From: Pelargonium nanum
Lineage: Eukaryota > Streptophyta > Magnoliopsida > Geraniales > Geraniaceae
NCBI GenBank assembly: GCA_036897485.1
Contig: JAYMTF010000484.1
Span: 1 to 35,282, forward strand
Length of the DNA stretch: 35,282 nt
Direction: 5' to 3'
A model generated the notes under the pieces. It saw nothing but the letters and a program-made list of their open reading frames with translations, searched no databases and was not told where the DNA came from. The translations under genes and the position numbers were made by a program. Positions 1-13,547 of this stretch are shown piece after piece; within the stretch, counting starts at the first letter, position 1, and every line of letters begins with the position of its first letter.

Positions 1-2008
<2,008 letters not shown>

Positions 2009-2320
2009 TTCATTTTTCTATGCTTAAATGATGCATATGTATTGTTTAGGACTTGGTGATTGTGTTTCTTCAATGTGGATTGTTTTGTTTGCAAGGCAAT
2101 TTTGCCAGACCTTGTATATTTTTGTGTCCTTACTATATATGTTTCTCAGGACACAAAAATGTATGTTTTGAGGTGAAGGAATGGATCATAACAGTGTAAA
2201 TGGAATCCAAGGTGGTTCCGGGTTTGTTCGGGAACAACTCTCCTACTTTTGCCTCGTGGACATGTCGCGTAAGAGAAACAACTTCCGCGAATCCTTGTTA
2301 TATACAAATTTTCAATCAAA
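2009..2320 (+). other. 3' UTR and flank of the INT1-like gene
   Basis: T-rich sequence after the INT1 stop codon with no coding potential. No canonical AATAAA is seen, so the cleavage site cannot be placed. The stretch contains a perfect 13-bp inverted repeat listed separately. Confidence 0.5.
2118..2160 (+). repeat. Perfect 13-bp inverted repeat (hairpin) in INT1 3' UTR
   Basis: Arms atttttgtgtcct (2118-2130) and aggacacaaaaat (2148-2160) are exact reverse complements around a 17-nt AT-rich loop. In RNA the stem can be extended outward by about three pairs including a G-U wobble. It lies about 110-150 nt after the stop codon, so it is probably transcribed. Confidence 0.8.
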
Positions 2321-3600
2321 ACGGAGCTTTTAGCCTAAATCTCTTTCTAGACTCTTTCTCTAGTTTTTTCTAAAGAGCTTGTCCCTTATGTCTTGGCAAA
2401 AAGAGAGATAAATCATGAAAATGTTTGTGTTGCCTATAATTGGAAAAGGAAAACTGTGAAACAGAAAGACGAAAAACGTGAAATAGACCATACAAATGAG
2501 GAGGAGATTGACCACACTATCAAAAGAGGAGGTTGACAAGCACATATCACTTCTCTTATTGTAGCGGTCAACCAACATATTTATAATGTAAATGCATATA
2601 TTACAATCAATATAATTGTAATTAGTGCTCTCTCTTTTTCTCTTTGCTGTTTAGAGAGACTGCCAGTGTTTTTGGTTAGCGACGGCTACTTTTGATTTTC
2701 AAAACGACGGCAATCTCTTAGTTTTGTATATAGCAAATTGCGGTATTTCTTGTTTAGATAGCGAGTTTTGTTTTGATAGCAAGTTAGGAGTTGTTAAGAT
2801 TTGTAGTGCGGCGTAGATTCGCGAAAGGGTTTTTCTTGGTGTTTGGCAGGGCAACAGGTGGCGGTTGCAGAGAAGAAGACAATGATTTGGAAGGTGGCGG
2901 CTTGCCAAAGTCATCGAATCAACTTTCAGGTTTATTATCGAATCAAATGGTAGTCTCGATGGTTGCGATGGGCCGCTGAACAAGTCATCCACGTGACCAC
3001 ATTGAACTTCAAGTGCAATCGTTGTTAATTGTTTGTGCTCTTCAGGCTTTAGGGGAGGATTCCAGCAGTGCCTTCAACTTGATAATTCAGGCTGATGGGG
3101 AGGATTTCAGTGTCTTTAATTTGGTTATTCGAGATGTTTCAGTTATTATGGTTCAATCCAGCAGAATCAATTTTTATTTTATTTTCGGGTTGGTCTCTGA
3201 ACCAAGTAGCCCAAGAATTAGTTAGGTTTTAGTAATTTTTTTCACCAAACTTGTCTGGGTGAATTAATTTTCAAGCAATTATACATAGTATTTGTTGCCG
3301 TGCGATTTGAATTAATATATTATTACTTTCTGCTTTAAAAAATATATAATTGTAATTTTATACTTTAAAAATACATTGTAGTAATTAAAACAAAAAAAAA
3401 CATTTTACTCATTTATTAACTAAACAATTTGCAATCTCAAACTACATCTTCAACTTTGTAACAGTTTGACACCACTGCTCTCAAAATGAATTTATTGCAA
3501 TGTGAAAGCTCAATCATTTTGTACCAAGAGATTAAAAAAGAAAAAGACTCAATGATTGGTCGGAGAAATATGACAAAAGAGCTATCAAGATAAATTTTAT
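2321..3600. other. Intergenic; unrecognised, possibly a degenerate repeat
   Basis: No gene found. The stretch about 2650-3230 is less AT-rich than its surroundings and holds open frames of 60-100 codons on both strands that match no family I know. Positions 3052-3096 and 3097-3138 form an imperfect direct duplication, both starting ggggaggat, which encodes two similar peptides (GEDSSSAFNLIIQ and GEDFSVFNLVIR). That could be the remains of a repeat element or of a decayed gene. From about 3240 the sequence is AT-rich with A runs. Confidence 0.3.
3052..3138 (+). repeat. Imperfect tandem duplication, period about 45 bp
   Basis: Two adjacent units (3052-3096 and 3097-3138) both begin ggggaggattncag and continue with similar bases (ccttcaacttgataattc versus tctttaatttggttattc). 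They stay in the same frame and translate to related peptides, so the duplication predates or tolerated the substitutions. Confidence 0.55.
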
Positions 3601-3833
3601 GGGTAGCACTCTCCTACTACCAACCCACAGTTTGTTATCCTGCAACACCAGAACCATAACGCACTCTATCAGCCAATCACAATCCAGTGGCTGAGATGGA
3701 TATGATCAGAAGCCACATGATCGTATGATGGAGTGGCGGTACACGTCAGCGATGCTAATATGTGGTATTTAAGTAGCTCAACAGAAATGCTGACTCGTGT
3801 TTCCCGGTAAACTACTATCCGATAAGGACAGGC

Positions 3834-3940
3834 CACGTGGTTGTTGGCCTGTTATTGTCTTTATTGCAGTGCCAACTAATCGGTAAGGACCACGTGGCCA
3901 ATCGTGATTCACGGGGCATGCATGACATGACATGTCATGT
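3834..3940. promoter_or_regulatory. Cluster of two G-boxes, an RY-type motif and a 16-bp palindrome
   Basis: CACGTG occurs at 3834-3839 and 3891-3896, each preceded by a similar sequence (gataaggaca-ggc and ggtaaggac). A RY-type gcatgcatg lies at about 3916-3924, followed by the perfect 16-bp palindrome acatgacatgtcatgt (3925-3940). Further CATGCA/TGCAT motifs run to about 3975. G-box plus RY clusters occur in ABA- and seed-responsive plant promoters. No gene is visible downstream, so any promoter function is a guess. Confidence 0.3.
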
Positions 3941-4119
3941 TATTTGGATGTATGCATATGCATCATCATGCATGGGGCGTTACGTGCAAGTTTTCTCTTA
4001 TTATGTAAAATATATGTGGATATGGATAAAATTTCAGGACAGTCCTATCATTTTCAAGGTAATAAAAGATAGTTTCTTAGCCTATAAATTTAAATTGGAT
4101 TATAAAAATAAAAATTAGT

Positions 4120-7100
4120 ATAAGAAAAAAATGACGTTTGTTTACTATTTAATAAATGACGGATACATAATATTCTTATAATACTTGAATATAAATTCAT
4201 TTATAATATAAGAAATTAGATGATAGATCGAAAAATGTTATAGAGTGAAGCAAAAAATGAGCAAAGATGGTGGTGATTAAGTGTTTATACGACTATAAAT
4301 GTTTCTATTATTTAAGTCTTCCTGTTCGAATGAGTATTTGGTAAATAATATAATCTTAGATAATGGACCAATATTGAGCGTGCACGCAATTTTATCAAAT
4401 CCTTCTTATTAATAAAAATATACATTTTTTTATTGAAGAATTGAAGTAATAGTGATATAATTATATATATGTGTATTCTAATTAAAATAAATCATTTTTC
4501 TCTGTTTGGGTCGTTAATACACCTACTATAAAATTGAGTCCTCCTTAAATTAGGGTCATGTTCAATTGCACATGTTACACATTATGGACATGTAAAAGTC
4601 TTGAAAGTAAAGTGAGTCTATCAACATATGGGTCGTCAAAACTTTACGAGCCAAGCAATTAATTAGAACACAGTTTTTATATGTAAATTTTCATGTTTGA
4701 CTCGTATTAAGGGTAGAATTATTTAAATAACATAAATGGCTTGGATCTTCAATTTAAGAGATGCGCAAATGAAAACTCAAATTTTTCGTAAAATTATGTG
4801 TATAGTCGTTTTAGAAATAACAATATTTTATGTAATGTAGCATAGAGTTTAGTATCAATCTATTACACAGAGTTTTATTTTTTTTTGTTGCAAAGAGCAA
4901 ATATACTAATTTTCGTTATTTTGTAATATTCGGTAATACATATGCAATAAATAAATGAGTCGTTTTTGTTTGAAATGGAGATCATTAGTTACTTAGATAG
5001 TCTAAGAAAAAAGATGAACTACACTATTATGTAAATAATGTCAATATGTCATTGACATTTGTTTGAGTATATATTTAATTTCTCTTTTCAATAAGAGGCT
5101 AATACATTGTCCACAATAGTATGAACAATAAAGTGAAACAAAATAAAGACTATCTAGTATTTGGGTGTTGCTATTTAATGTTTTAAACTAACAATTTGGG
5201 GTTTTATTTCCTTACATAAAGTGTCAACAAAGCCCCACCATTGGATGCTATAATGAAAAATAGTGACAAGGCCTTCAACTTTACTTTCTATGACTATTTT
5301 CATTCATAATTTATTATGGGACAATATTTCTTTTAGCAATAAAAATAATATCACTTGAACTTGTCACATAATTAAATTTTCGAATTTGATGGTTGATTTT
5401 GATGTCGAACTAACACAATTAATACGAATAGCAACAATACTGAAAATCACTAAAATGTGCATTTTTTAGTTTATAAGAAGATAGAAAAGAAACTAATTGT
5501 TTATTTATGTCACATTCTATAACGGTATTGTAATAATAACATCATTCGATCTCTCTTAAGACGGTGGAAGAGAATATCTAAGGTGGTCATCAAACATATT
5601 TTTAATTAATTGTTGTTTGTACACATACAACCTATTGCATATATATCATATATGGGTTCAGAAAATTGATTTGATTTTTGTATAGATGTTTTATGATGAA
5701 AATTTTAATAAAATAGTATTAAGTAAATGTAATGAGATTGGGAGTTTCTCTCCGTATAATGTGGTTCAAGTGGTGAAAAATTAAAACAACTTTCAACCCT
5801 TAAATCTTTTGATCAATGATCACTATGAGTTGCATTTTTCATATTTTTAGTGATTTATTAGTCATAAGGGCATTGATATTTTTTACTTAATTGTGTTTTG
5901 AGGATCTTTTTTATTAGGTCTTCACGGTTTGCTGAAATTGTTTCTTAAGTTCTACTTTTATTTGATATATTAAATTATTTTGATTCTTATTCTTTTGATG
6001 TTTGAATTTTTTTTATCATCTTGTGTTTAATCTTGTGATTTTCTTGACTATGGTAATCTTTCACAAGCTCTATTGTAATTATAAAGTAATTAATTTATGT
6101 ACAACTATGCTAAAACAAAAATAGACCGAAAGATAAAAATATTTATAATATCAAAACTCCAATTCTAATAGAAACTAGAAATTAAAAATTAAAAATTACT
6201 AAGACTTTTAAACCTAATCCTTTTTTTTTATGGGTTGAGCTACACAACAAAGGCTTCAGAACTTCATTTCATAACATCAGAGAGAATCTAAAACGCTTAA
6301 ACAACATGAAATCAACAATCCTTGATGCCTAATCATTTTTTATTTTTAATAAATAGACAACTATTTTGAGATGACCTACATGTATCATTTGAATACCATT
6401 CAAAAATTCCATATAATGATTGCAATTTTTTATATAGATTAGATGACATGTATTTCTAACAACTCTAATCTAACCAAATATTAATTAGGTACAAATTAAT
6501 TCACATATATATAATCAATACCATAAAATAAACAAAAAGAAGTAGTCCTATATTTATTTTTATGAGTCTCTTTGACGTTTGTGATGCATGGTTAACCAGA
6601 TAATACCAGCAAGACTGTGCAGCTGGTGGCTTAATCTGTTAATTTATGTGCAAGATTTTGTGGCAAGTGGCCAATAACCAATAAAATAAGACATCATCAT
6701 TGATTTGGTTGACATTAATTAACATTACAAAATACTATAAAAAACAAAAAATATAAGATATGGTGGAGATTTATTATTCATGCAAAGACAAGTTGTTGAA
6801 CATGGAGAGCCTCCAAGAATTATTCCCATAGATGCCGGATCAAAACTTCCTTTAGCTACAAGTCTACACAAGACCATGATTTTTGGTGGAAATTTCTATT
6901 AAATTAATTATATTTTTGCTTTATTGAGTAGCTAAAGATTTGCTTCTAATTTATTTATTATTTAAATATAGAATTATAGACACTTGATGGTGGCTCACGT
7001 ATCAAGTTTTGATCCCTTCTGTTAAGTTAAACGCACTCATATTGTCACTAATGCTTGGTGCCAATAATTATTATTGTACTAATAATATTTTTTAATGATT

Positions 7101-8200
7101 TCTTGAAATTCGAATTAATTATAATAAGGTTTTTAACTATGCACAACATTATGCATGGCTTGGAGTTGGATACATGTGTAATTTCAGCATCCAATATCAT
7201 GGATTCCTATCCATAAGAGCATGATCAATAATGGTTGAGTATTGGCATCACAATTGAGAAATTAAAAATAATTGTTGATCTCAAAAGAAGTTTCAGATCT
7301 CAAGTTATTTTTAGCTTGAAATAAAAACTCAGATCGAATTGTTTAGTGTTTTTTTAGCCAACTTACGTTTCTTGTTCTGTATTTCTGTTTGAGTTTCTGT
7401 TATGAGTTTAAAGTTTGAATTTTTTTTGTAGATTATTGATCAATAATATTGAACAATATTCACTCGAATTATTAGACACCTCCCAAATCCGTTTCTAAAT
7501 CTAGGTTTAAATTAACATTTTGTGATTGAATGTCTGTCGGATCTTCCCGTTCACCTTATAACCCTTCCCCTTACACTAAAAATACATCCATGTCTCGCTT
7601 TGTGCACTTGTACCATTCTTTATGCACCTAGCTAGAATGCTCCAATAAAATTATACTAATCCTTTTGAAGCCAATCTTTCATATTTTTTTCTCTACTAAA
7701 AGAGGTTGGCATTCCCTTTCTGATATCAATGTGAGAAGTATCAAACGGGGCCGACAAAATATTAAATTAATGACGAAAATGAGAGTTCCAGCATCTTCTA
7801 TGATCAATATTCAAATGTCACATTTTCGAAGATTTATCTTAGTATTTCATGTATATAAAAAAATCTTCTCAATATTGTTGGGTCCGGCGGGGTTGCGATT
7901 AATGCAAGGAATTGAAGCAATGTATATAGAATTGTAGATGTGAGTGTGGTTTATGATGTGAAGGTGTGGTAGCGGCAAAATGGAGGGCAAGTGAAAGTGG
8001 CAGTGTCGGAGGGACCTTCTTTTCAATGAATTGATGAGGCATGCCATGTCTAGCTACCTTCAATATCAAATAAACACCATGTGCATATTTTGTTTAGGCC
8101 ATACCTTACTATAAATATCTTGCTCTGAAGATTTTTAGTATCGAATCACTAATGTATATATTCTCTTATAACATTGTCCACACATGATTCTTCTTACGTG
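4120..8200. other. AT-rich intergenic DNA, no gene seen
   Basis: Long AT-rich stretch with stop codons in all frames apart from a few spurious short frames (for example near 7665-7937). One 12-bp inverted repeat pair was noted: ggatcaaaactt at 6837-6848 and aagttttgatcc at 7004-7015. The stem does not extend on either side, so no hairpin gene is proposed. No tRNA, known miRNA or recognisable transposon domain was found by eye. Confidence 0.5.
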
Positions 8201-8289
8201 GCAAGTGTATCATTCTCTCTAATGCGCGTTGCACTAGATCACTGCTCTTGAGACCAACAGACCGAGTTAGTGAGTCAACACATGTGACT

Positions 8290-8583
8290 CGATCGTCTCA
8301 CCTTATGGACGATCGGTTAAATCAAACCATGTCATCTTGCTTGTGGGCTTATTGTGACTCAATGCAGGAGTGAACTCATGTGAGCTCAACCATACAAAAT
8401 TGCTCACCCTTTTCCTTTTATCATCGTGTGCCACGTTGCAGATGTACCACAACCATTGTGAACCGCATAACAACGAATCAACTCCATGTGAGCTTGGTCT
8501 AGTGCAAATCAAACTAGATAGACTGCGCAGTTCGCTCAAATTTGGCATAATTCATAGTTCGCTTATATTTGGCCTAGTTCGAC
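8290..8583. repeat. Small repeats in unassigned sequence
   Basis: An 8-bp perfect inverted repeat (cgatcgtc 8290-8297, gacgatcg 8308-8315) with a 10-nt loop, and an imperfect 27-bp direct duplication (8530-8556 and 8557-8583, each starting gttcgct). The stretch about 8200-8620 is less AT-rich than its surroundings and may be an old transposon remnant; it has no recognisable coding domain. Confidence 0.4.
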
Positions 8584-8619
8584 AAGTACAGCTCCCAATC
8601 GCACCAAATTAATTATGAA

Positions 8620-10728
8620 TAGTTTTGATTAAACTATTTTACCTCTAATTAATCCAATATCACCTCAAATGACCCTTTTAATCTTGTTTAACACCCGCAT
8701 ATCACTCTTTGACACTTTTGAAATCTAATTCTAAACCCTCAAAGGTCTACCCACAAAACAATGAATTTTTTGTTGCAAAAGTACTGAATTCTAAGCTCAA
8801 ATTAATTTTAATTACAAAAGAAACAATATTGCTGGTAATAGTTAAGCTTGTAACAAGTAGAAATTGCGAACTAATTTTCCTCGTTAACTAATTATAGAAT
8901 GACAAACAACCTTTATTAGATGCTCAATTATCTTCTCTACTCCTACATATCAAATATCAAATATATTAATAGGTTTCACGACAAAACAAATGGTGTCATG
9001 TTTTCTTCTACAGTTTTGGCAAAGCTAAAGAAGAGAGAGCTAGAGACCCACATGTTTGTGGATTCGATACAAGAGGTTAAGCTTTTATACTTCATGTCTC
9101 TTATCAAACACAAACCCTAGCTAGCTTGTGTTTCTTTTTGTACGTGAAACCATGCACATGCACATGCACATGCATGCATATATACATGCATCATCAACAT
9201 TCAATTATTCTACATTACATTACATTACATACACTGTATGTAATTGTTTGCTTCTGCAATTTGTACTAACAACTGGATCCACTTTTCTTATCCTCTTTAC
9301 ACACACACTAGTTTGATTCCTTTTTGTGGTCCTTTAAGTCCAAACAGTCACTTCAACTTTTTATTTTACCACACAAAAAAAAGTTCTTTTGGCTAGATTC
9401 CTTCTTCAGAAAAGCAGCTTAAAAGCATATTTTCAGTGCATTTTCTCTTTTTTTTTTTTGCTCTACTTTTGTATTCCCAACCCCAACCCGTGAACATATA
9501 CAAATCGAGTCACATGACTACATGAGTTCGGTTCACAATTCACATTATTTGTTCAATTATAAAAAGAAGGGTGTTTCATATTATTGAATTCATGCACTTT
9601 CTTAGCAACTTTTTTTTATCTTCTTGATCAACATGAACACATTTTTATGTTTATATGATGGAAAGTTGAACACTGGAAGATTGAGACAACATTTAATTTA
9701 TAATTATTTTAGCTATATATGTTAAAATACAACTTTAATTTATTTAATTTGATTTGTGTTTATCACTAATTAGGTGTATCTAGACATAAAACATACTTTT
9801 AAAAAGAGTCTAAACTATTGAGGAAAAAAAACCCCACTTTCTTCCATAGATTAGAGTGTGACAAATGTGTGAAATATTGTTTAATGGAGTGCCAAGTCAT
9901 TAATCCCAAGACTTGTGTTTTCTTGTTTTATTTAGTGGCTCTAGATTGTTTCACTTAAATATATATATGGACCACCAATTAATAAATAAATAAAAATAAT
10001 ATTTCTGGCTCATCCTCAATATCCTGAACAGGTCACTTTGTTCTATATATATGGTTTTCTTCTGTTTTGCTTTACAGAATAATTTTTATGAGGTACCTAC
10101 CTTTGATGTTGTGGAAAGAATATTTAGATTATTTGAAGAGTTTGAGCCAAAAAATCATTCTATTTGTGCCAAACATGGATTTGAACTCTTGTACAAATAA
10201 GCCAAATGGCCAGGCTAGCAGCTAGCTTATGACCAGGTGTCATCTAATTTTATGATAGGTTATGGTTATTGCTAAGATAGGTTAATTAATGGATCAATTT
10301 AATCATCATCTCCTTATTCATTGCAAGGTCCAAATTTTCAAACAATTCAATTGGCGGCATTTTACAATAATTAGTTCGGGTGCAGAGCTAGTGATAGAAT
10401 GATCTGCATTTTTTTTTATTGTCATTGTGATAAGAAAATGTGAGTTTTTTCTTTCAATGTAATTTGCCTCAAAAAAATTGTTAACTTTATTTTATTTAAT
10501 TATTTATGCACTAATTAATAGTAATATTTTTAAGTTAAATTTAGAAACAACTCCTTAAACTTGTTACAAGAAGAACAAATAGTGTACAAGGTGGATGAAG
10601 AAACTTATTTTAATCTATATCATCTTTAATCTTCAGAGTGTGTGTGCATATATATGGACAACCAGACGTATAGAATATTTGATACATTTTTATTAACTAT
10701 AATGTTAACTCACTAAATAAATACATCA
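8620..10728. other. AT-rich intergenic DNA with microsatellites
   Basis: No gene seen. Positions 9151-9178 hold a catgca-type simple repeat (overlapping CATGCATG motifs), and about 9212-9231 holds an acatt simple repeat. The rest is AT-rich with T runs. Confidence 0.5.
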
Positions 10729-10801
10729 TACTATATGTCTTAAAATAATTGTCCATTTTTTCTATAGTAAAAATATAATATTATGTTAAGACATAGTAGT
10801 A
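10729..10801. mobile_element. Stowaway-like MITE remnant (Tc1/mariner type), about 69 bp
   Basis: The left end ctatatgtcttaaaataa (from 10731) and the reverse complement of the right end, ctactatgtcttaacataa (ending 10799), match with one gap and one or two differences. TA dinucleotides lie on both sides (10729-10730 and 10800-10801), the target duplication typical of Stowaway elements. The left arm followed by ttgtcca resembles the usual Stowaway start (ctccctccgtcccaaaat..). The element is shorter than normal, so it is either internally deleted or a chance hairpin. Confidence 0.45.
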
Positions 10802-11175
10802 CCTGATGCATGTAATTTTTATTTTTCTGTATTTCTACAATAAAATACGACAATTTATTTGTTACAAATCAAAAGATTTTTTCATCTTACCAATAAAAAT
10901 ATCTTAAAATGAATGCAAAGTTTTTCACATGTGTAGAAATTAAGGATATATAAGTTACTTACGTATACATTTTAACTTTTCTACTCCATAACCTGTTGTC
11001 ATAACAATTCACAAATTTGAGAGAATTTTGATCAATTCTTTTATATTATTTCACCCAACTATGACCTCTCATATAGATATGTGTGTCTTGATCATTGAGT
11101 CATCTCTTAAGGGACTGTTGATAATTTATTTTAAGTAACTAAAAAAGTTTGATATTTATTTTGATACAATGTTTT

Positions 11176-11722
11176 TATATTAAAGAGTTAAACGGTTTTG
11201 CCTTCCCTGAAATGACATTTTTTTGTTGTTCTAGCCCTAATAAGGGTTTAGCATGGTTTTAGCTCTTGGACTTCTCTATTTTTTTTAATTAAACACATGT
11301 TATTGGTTGTAGCTGTTTTTGATGTGTCACGTCAACTTAGGGGGACACGTGATCATCATATCGTCTATGACTTTGGTCTATGTCAGCCTCCAATTGTGAT
11401 AGATAGAACAAAAACGTTTCATTTTTTTAGATAATCACACCCAGAACGACGTTGTTTTGGCGTTCTTACCTCGAAGATTTAAAATGAAACGCTATCGTTC
11501 ATCTATCATAGTTGGAGTCTGACATGTACTGTTGACGTGGTCTTAAATCTAAGGTGGCATGATGACGTGTCCCATCAAAACCGAACATAACCGATAACGT
11601 TGGTTTAATTAGAATGAAAAAATTAGTCCAAAAGCTCAAAAATTGCTAATCCCTAATTAGGGACTAAAGCTAAAAAAAAAAGTCAATCCAATAGGGGCAA
11701 AATCAATTAACCCTATATTGAA
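11176..11722. mobile_element. Foldback Mutator-like (MULE-type) non-autonomous element with 9-bp target duplication
   Basis: The element spans 11185-11713 (529 bp). Its left end gagttaaacggttttgcc matches the reverse complement of the right end (gggttaattgattttgcc), and similarity continues through nearly the whole length, so it is two long inverted arms meeting near 11440-11480. Inner arm landmarks are tgatagat..gaac..cgtttcattt and its inverse near 11395-11515. The flanks tatattaaa (11176-11184) and tatattgaa (11714-11722) match at 8 of 9 bases, the target-site length of Mutator-like elements. There is no transposase, so it is non-autonomous. Family assignment rests on the 9-bp duplication and long terminal inverted repeats. 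Confidence 0.75.
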
Positions 11723-12812
11723 TTATGGAGGTCTCTAGTATAGGTTAAGCTGTATAATAAGATATAATCCACACATTTTGGCATGCCTATATCAGGCAAT
11801 GAAATTCAAATTCAACAGTGAAGTGTGATGTTTATTATTTGGTTCAATGTACATAATAATACATTTCATAATGATGACCATTAAATTAAGAATAGATACA
11901 TTGACAAGTCATCCAAGGAAATTAAAATATGTGTACATAAAAACTGACATTTGGCAATTAGGCTTGTTGATTAATCCTATCTAGCTAGCCCCATAGATTT
12001 TTTTTTAATCACCATGTGAATTGGCAAATGATGATGATTCTGCTTCTGTTTCTTGCAAAAGATGACAAATTAAGGAAAAGAAAAATATCATTGTTTTTTA
12101 ATGAATGTAAATAAACTTTACTTCGTCAAAAAAAAAAAAAAACTTTACATTCTTATATAGCAAAATAAAATTTTAGATTGCCAACAATTTTTTACTTAAA
12201 TGGAAAGAGATCTACACAGTGTTAATTTCTTAAATGTCCTTTAATTCAAAGAAGAAAAAAATAATGAGATTTAGGAAAGACACGTATGAACAAGTATTTG
12301 AAAATAGAACTTTTGTGATTAAAGTAATTAATCACAAAATGACACATATGCATAAAGTGTGGTGGCCAAACAAACAAGGTTTTCAAGCCACACAAGAAAC
12401 TAATCATTGTATGTATAGAGAGCTACTATACTATTATTATTATTGGTTTCATTTCAAAGGTCAATACCTAAAAGCCAAAATGGAAAGTTTTTGTCCATAA
12501 AGTCTCATTTCACATTGTAAACTTCTATAAGATCTTCTCTATGACATAAGTTATATATTATCAAACCACAAAGTATATCTTTGTTTAGTTTATATACCCT
12601 AAATTAAGACCTTCCCATTATTCTTATGAAATAGTAATAAGCTTAAACTAGGAATTTAGCTTGACAAGGAGAAGTAAGTATCTTTTATATACTAGGTGGT
12701 GTTACATGAAAAATCAACTATTAAAATAACAAATGAAAATTTCACACATGACGCTCAAGCATCACGTACGTCAGTGTTTTTACGAATACCGAATATGCCA
12801 TCCGTGGCAGCA
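11723..12812. other. AT-rich intergenic DNA, no gene seen
   Basis: Frames of up to 88 codons (for example 12234-12500) have low-complexity, A-rich codons and no known domain, so they are not called. A short poly(A) insertion at 12113-12148 is listed separately. Confidence 0.5.
12113..12148 (+). repeat. Poly(A) mini-insertion between 9-bp direct repeats
   Basis: The word aaactttac occurs at 12113-12121 and again at 12140-12148. Between them lie ttcgtc and a run of A (12128-12142). This is the layout left by target-primed retrotransposition of a nearly empty transcript end, though slippage could also produce it. Confidence 0.4.
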
Positions 12813-13051
12813 TGGTTTTGATGTGACACGTCATCATCATGACATCTAAAATTTTAGTCCATGTCAACCTCTACTTGCAATAGATAGAACGGACACGTTT
12901 CATTTTTTGAAATAACCACGCCCAAAACGACATTATATGAAACATTATCGTTCCATCTATCATAATTTGAGTCTAACGTGGTCTAAAATGTGGATACATG
13001 TCTTAGACATGGACATGAGCCGTCCAGCAGCCAAACATGGCCTATCAAAAT
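12813..13051. mobile_element. Degenerate second copy of the foldback MULE-type element
   Basis: This aligns by eye with the inner part of the element at 11185-11713. Shared landmarks in the same order are ttttgatgtg-cacgtca, catgtca-cctc, atagatagaac, acgtttcattttttt, ataa-cac-ccca-aacgac, atgaaac--tatcgtt-catctatcata and gtctaacgtggtct. It lacks the outer arms of about 120 bp and a central piece. It ends about 265 bp before the TATA-like box of the DUF1685 gene and so lies in its upstream region. Confidence 0.65.
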
Positions 13052-13235
13052 AGTTAATATTTAACATATTTAATTTCCACAGAAATCCTCCACCACTTAT
13101 CACCAACTGCTTATACAAATAATGCAGCCTCACGTTTCTCTGTAGGTGCACCACATACAAACAAAACTCCTTCGACAATTCCAAGGTGGGCCCATACCCC
13201 TTGTCCACACACACCAGACCCTACAGCCCCACCAC

Positions 13236-13241
13236 CACGTG
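13236..13241 (+). promoter_or_regulatory. G-box in the DUF1685 gene upstream region
   Basis: CACGTG core (context accaCACGTGtcc), about 80 bp upstream of the TATA-like sequence and in a C-rich stretch unlike the AT-rich surroundings. It is a plausible bZIP/bHLH site; no function can be shown from sequence. Confidence 0.4.
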
Positions 13242-13315
13242 TCCTCTTCCCATTCCTTGTCCCAATCCCCATCCTTGTTGGCACAGCTGTTCTCCTAACA
13301 CCACCCACCATACAA

Positions 13316-13321
13316 TATATA
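13316..13321 (+). promoter_or_regulatory. TATA-like box of the DUF1685 gene
   Basis: tatata in the context acaatatatacat, about 230 bp before the start codon. A CT-rich leader (ctatctctctcacacag, near 13465) follows, as is usual for plant 5' UTRs. The transcription start is inferred near 13345-13355. Confidence 0.45.
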
Positions 13322-13547
13322 CATATTCACCATCATCATCACCATCACATACATACATACATCATAAAAAAATAACATTTTTTATTAAATATTTATCAAA
13401 ATTGATTTTATTTTTATTTTTTTTAATTGCTGTGGTTGCAGCTTTAAAAGCACATCATCTCCTTCTATCTCTCTCACACAGACACAGAACACAGAACTCG
13501 AAACAGAGGAGAGAGAGAAAAAACCTGAAACCACGTTCCAGAAGAAA

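Noticed and set aside
6837-7015. 12-bp inverted repeat, considered as a miRNA precursor
   Set aside because: The stem does not extend beyond 12 bp and the loop is about 155 nt; no known miRNA sequence matches.
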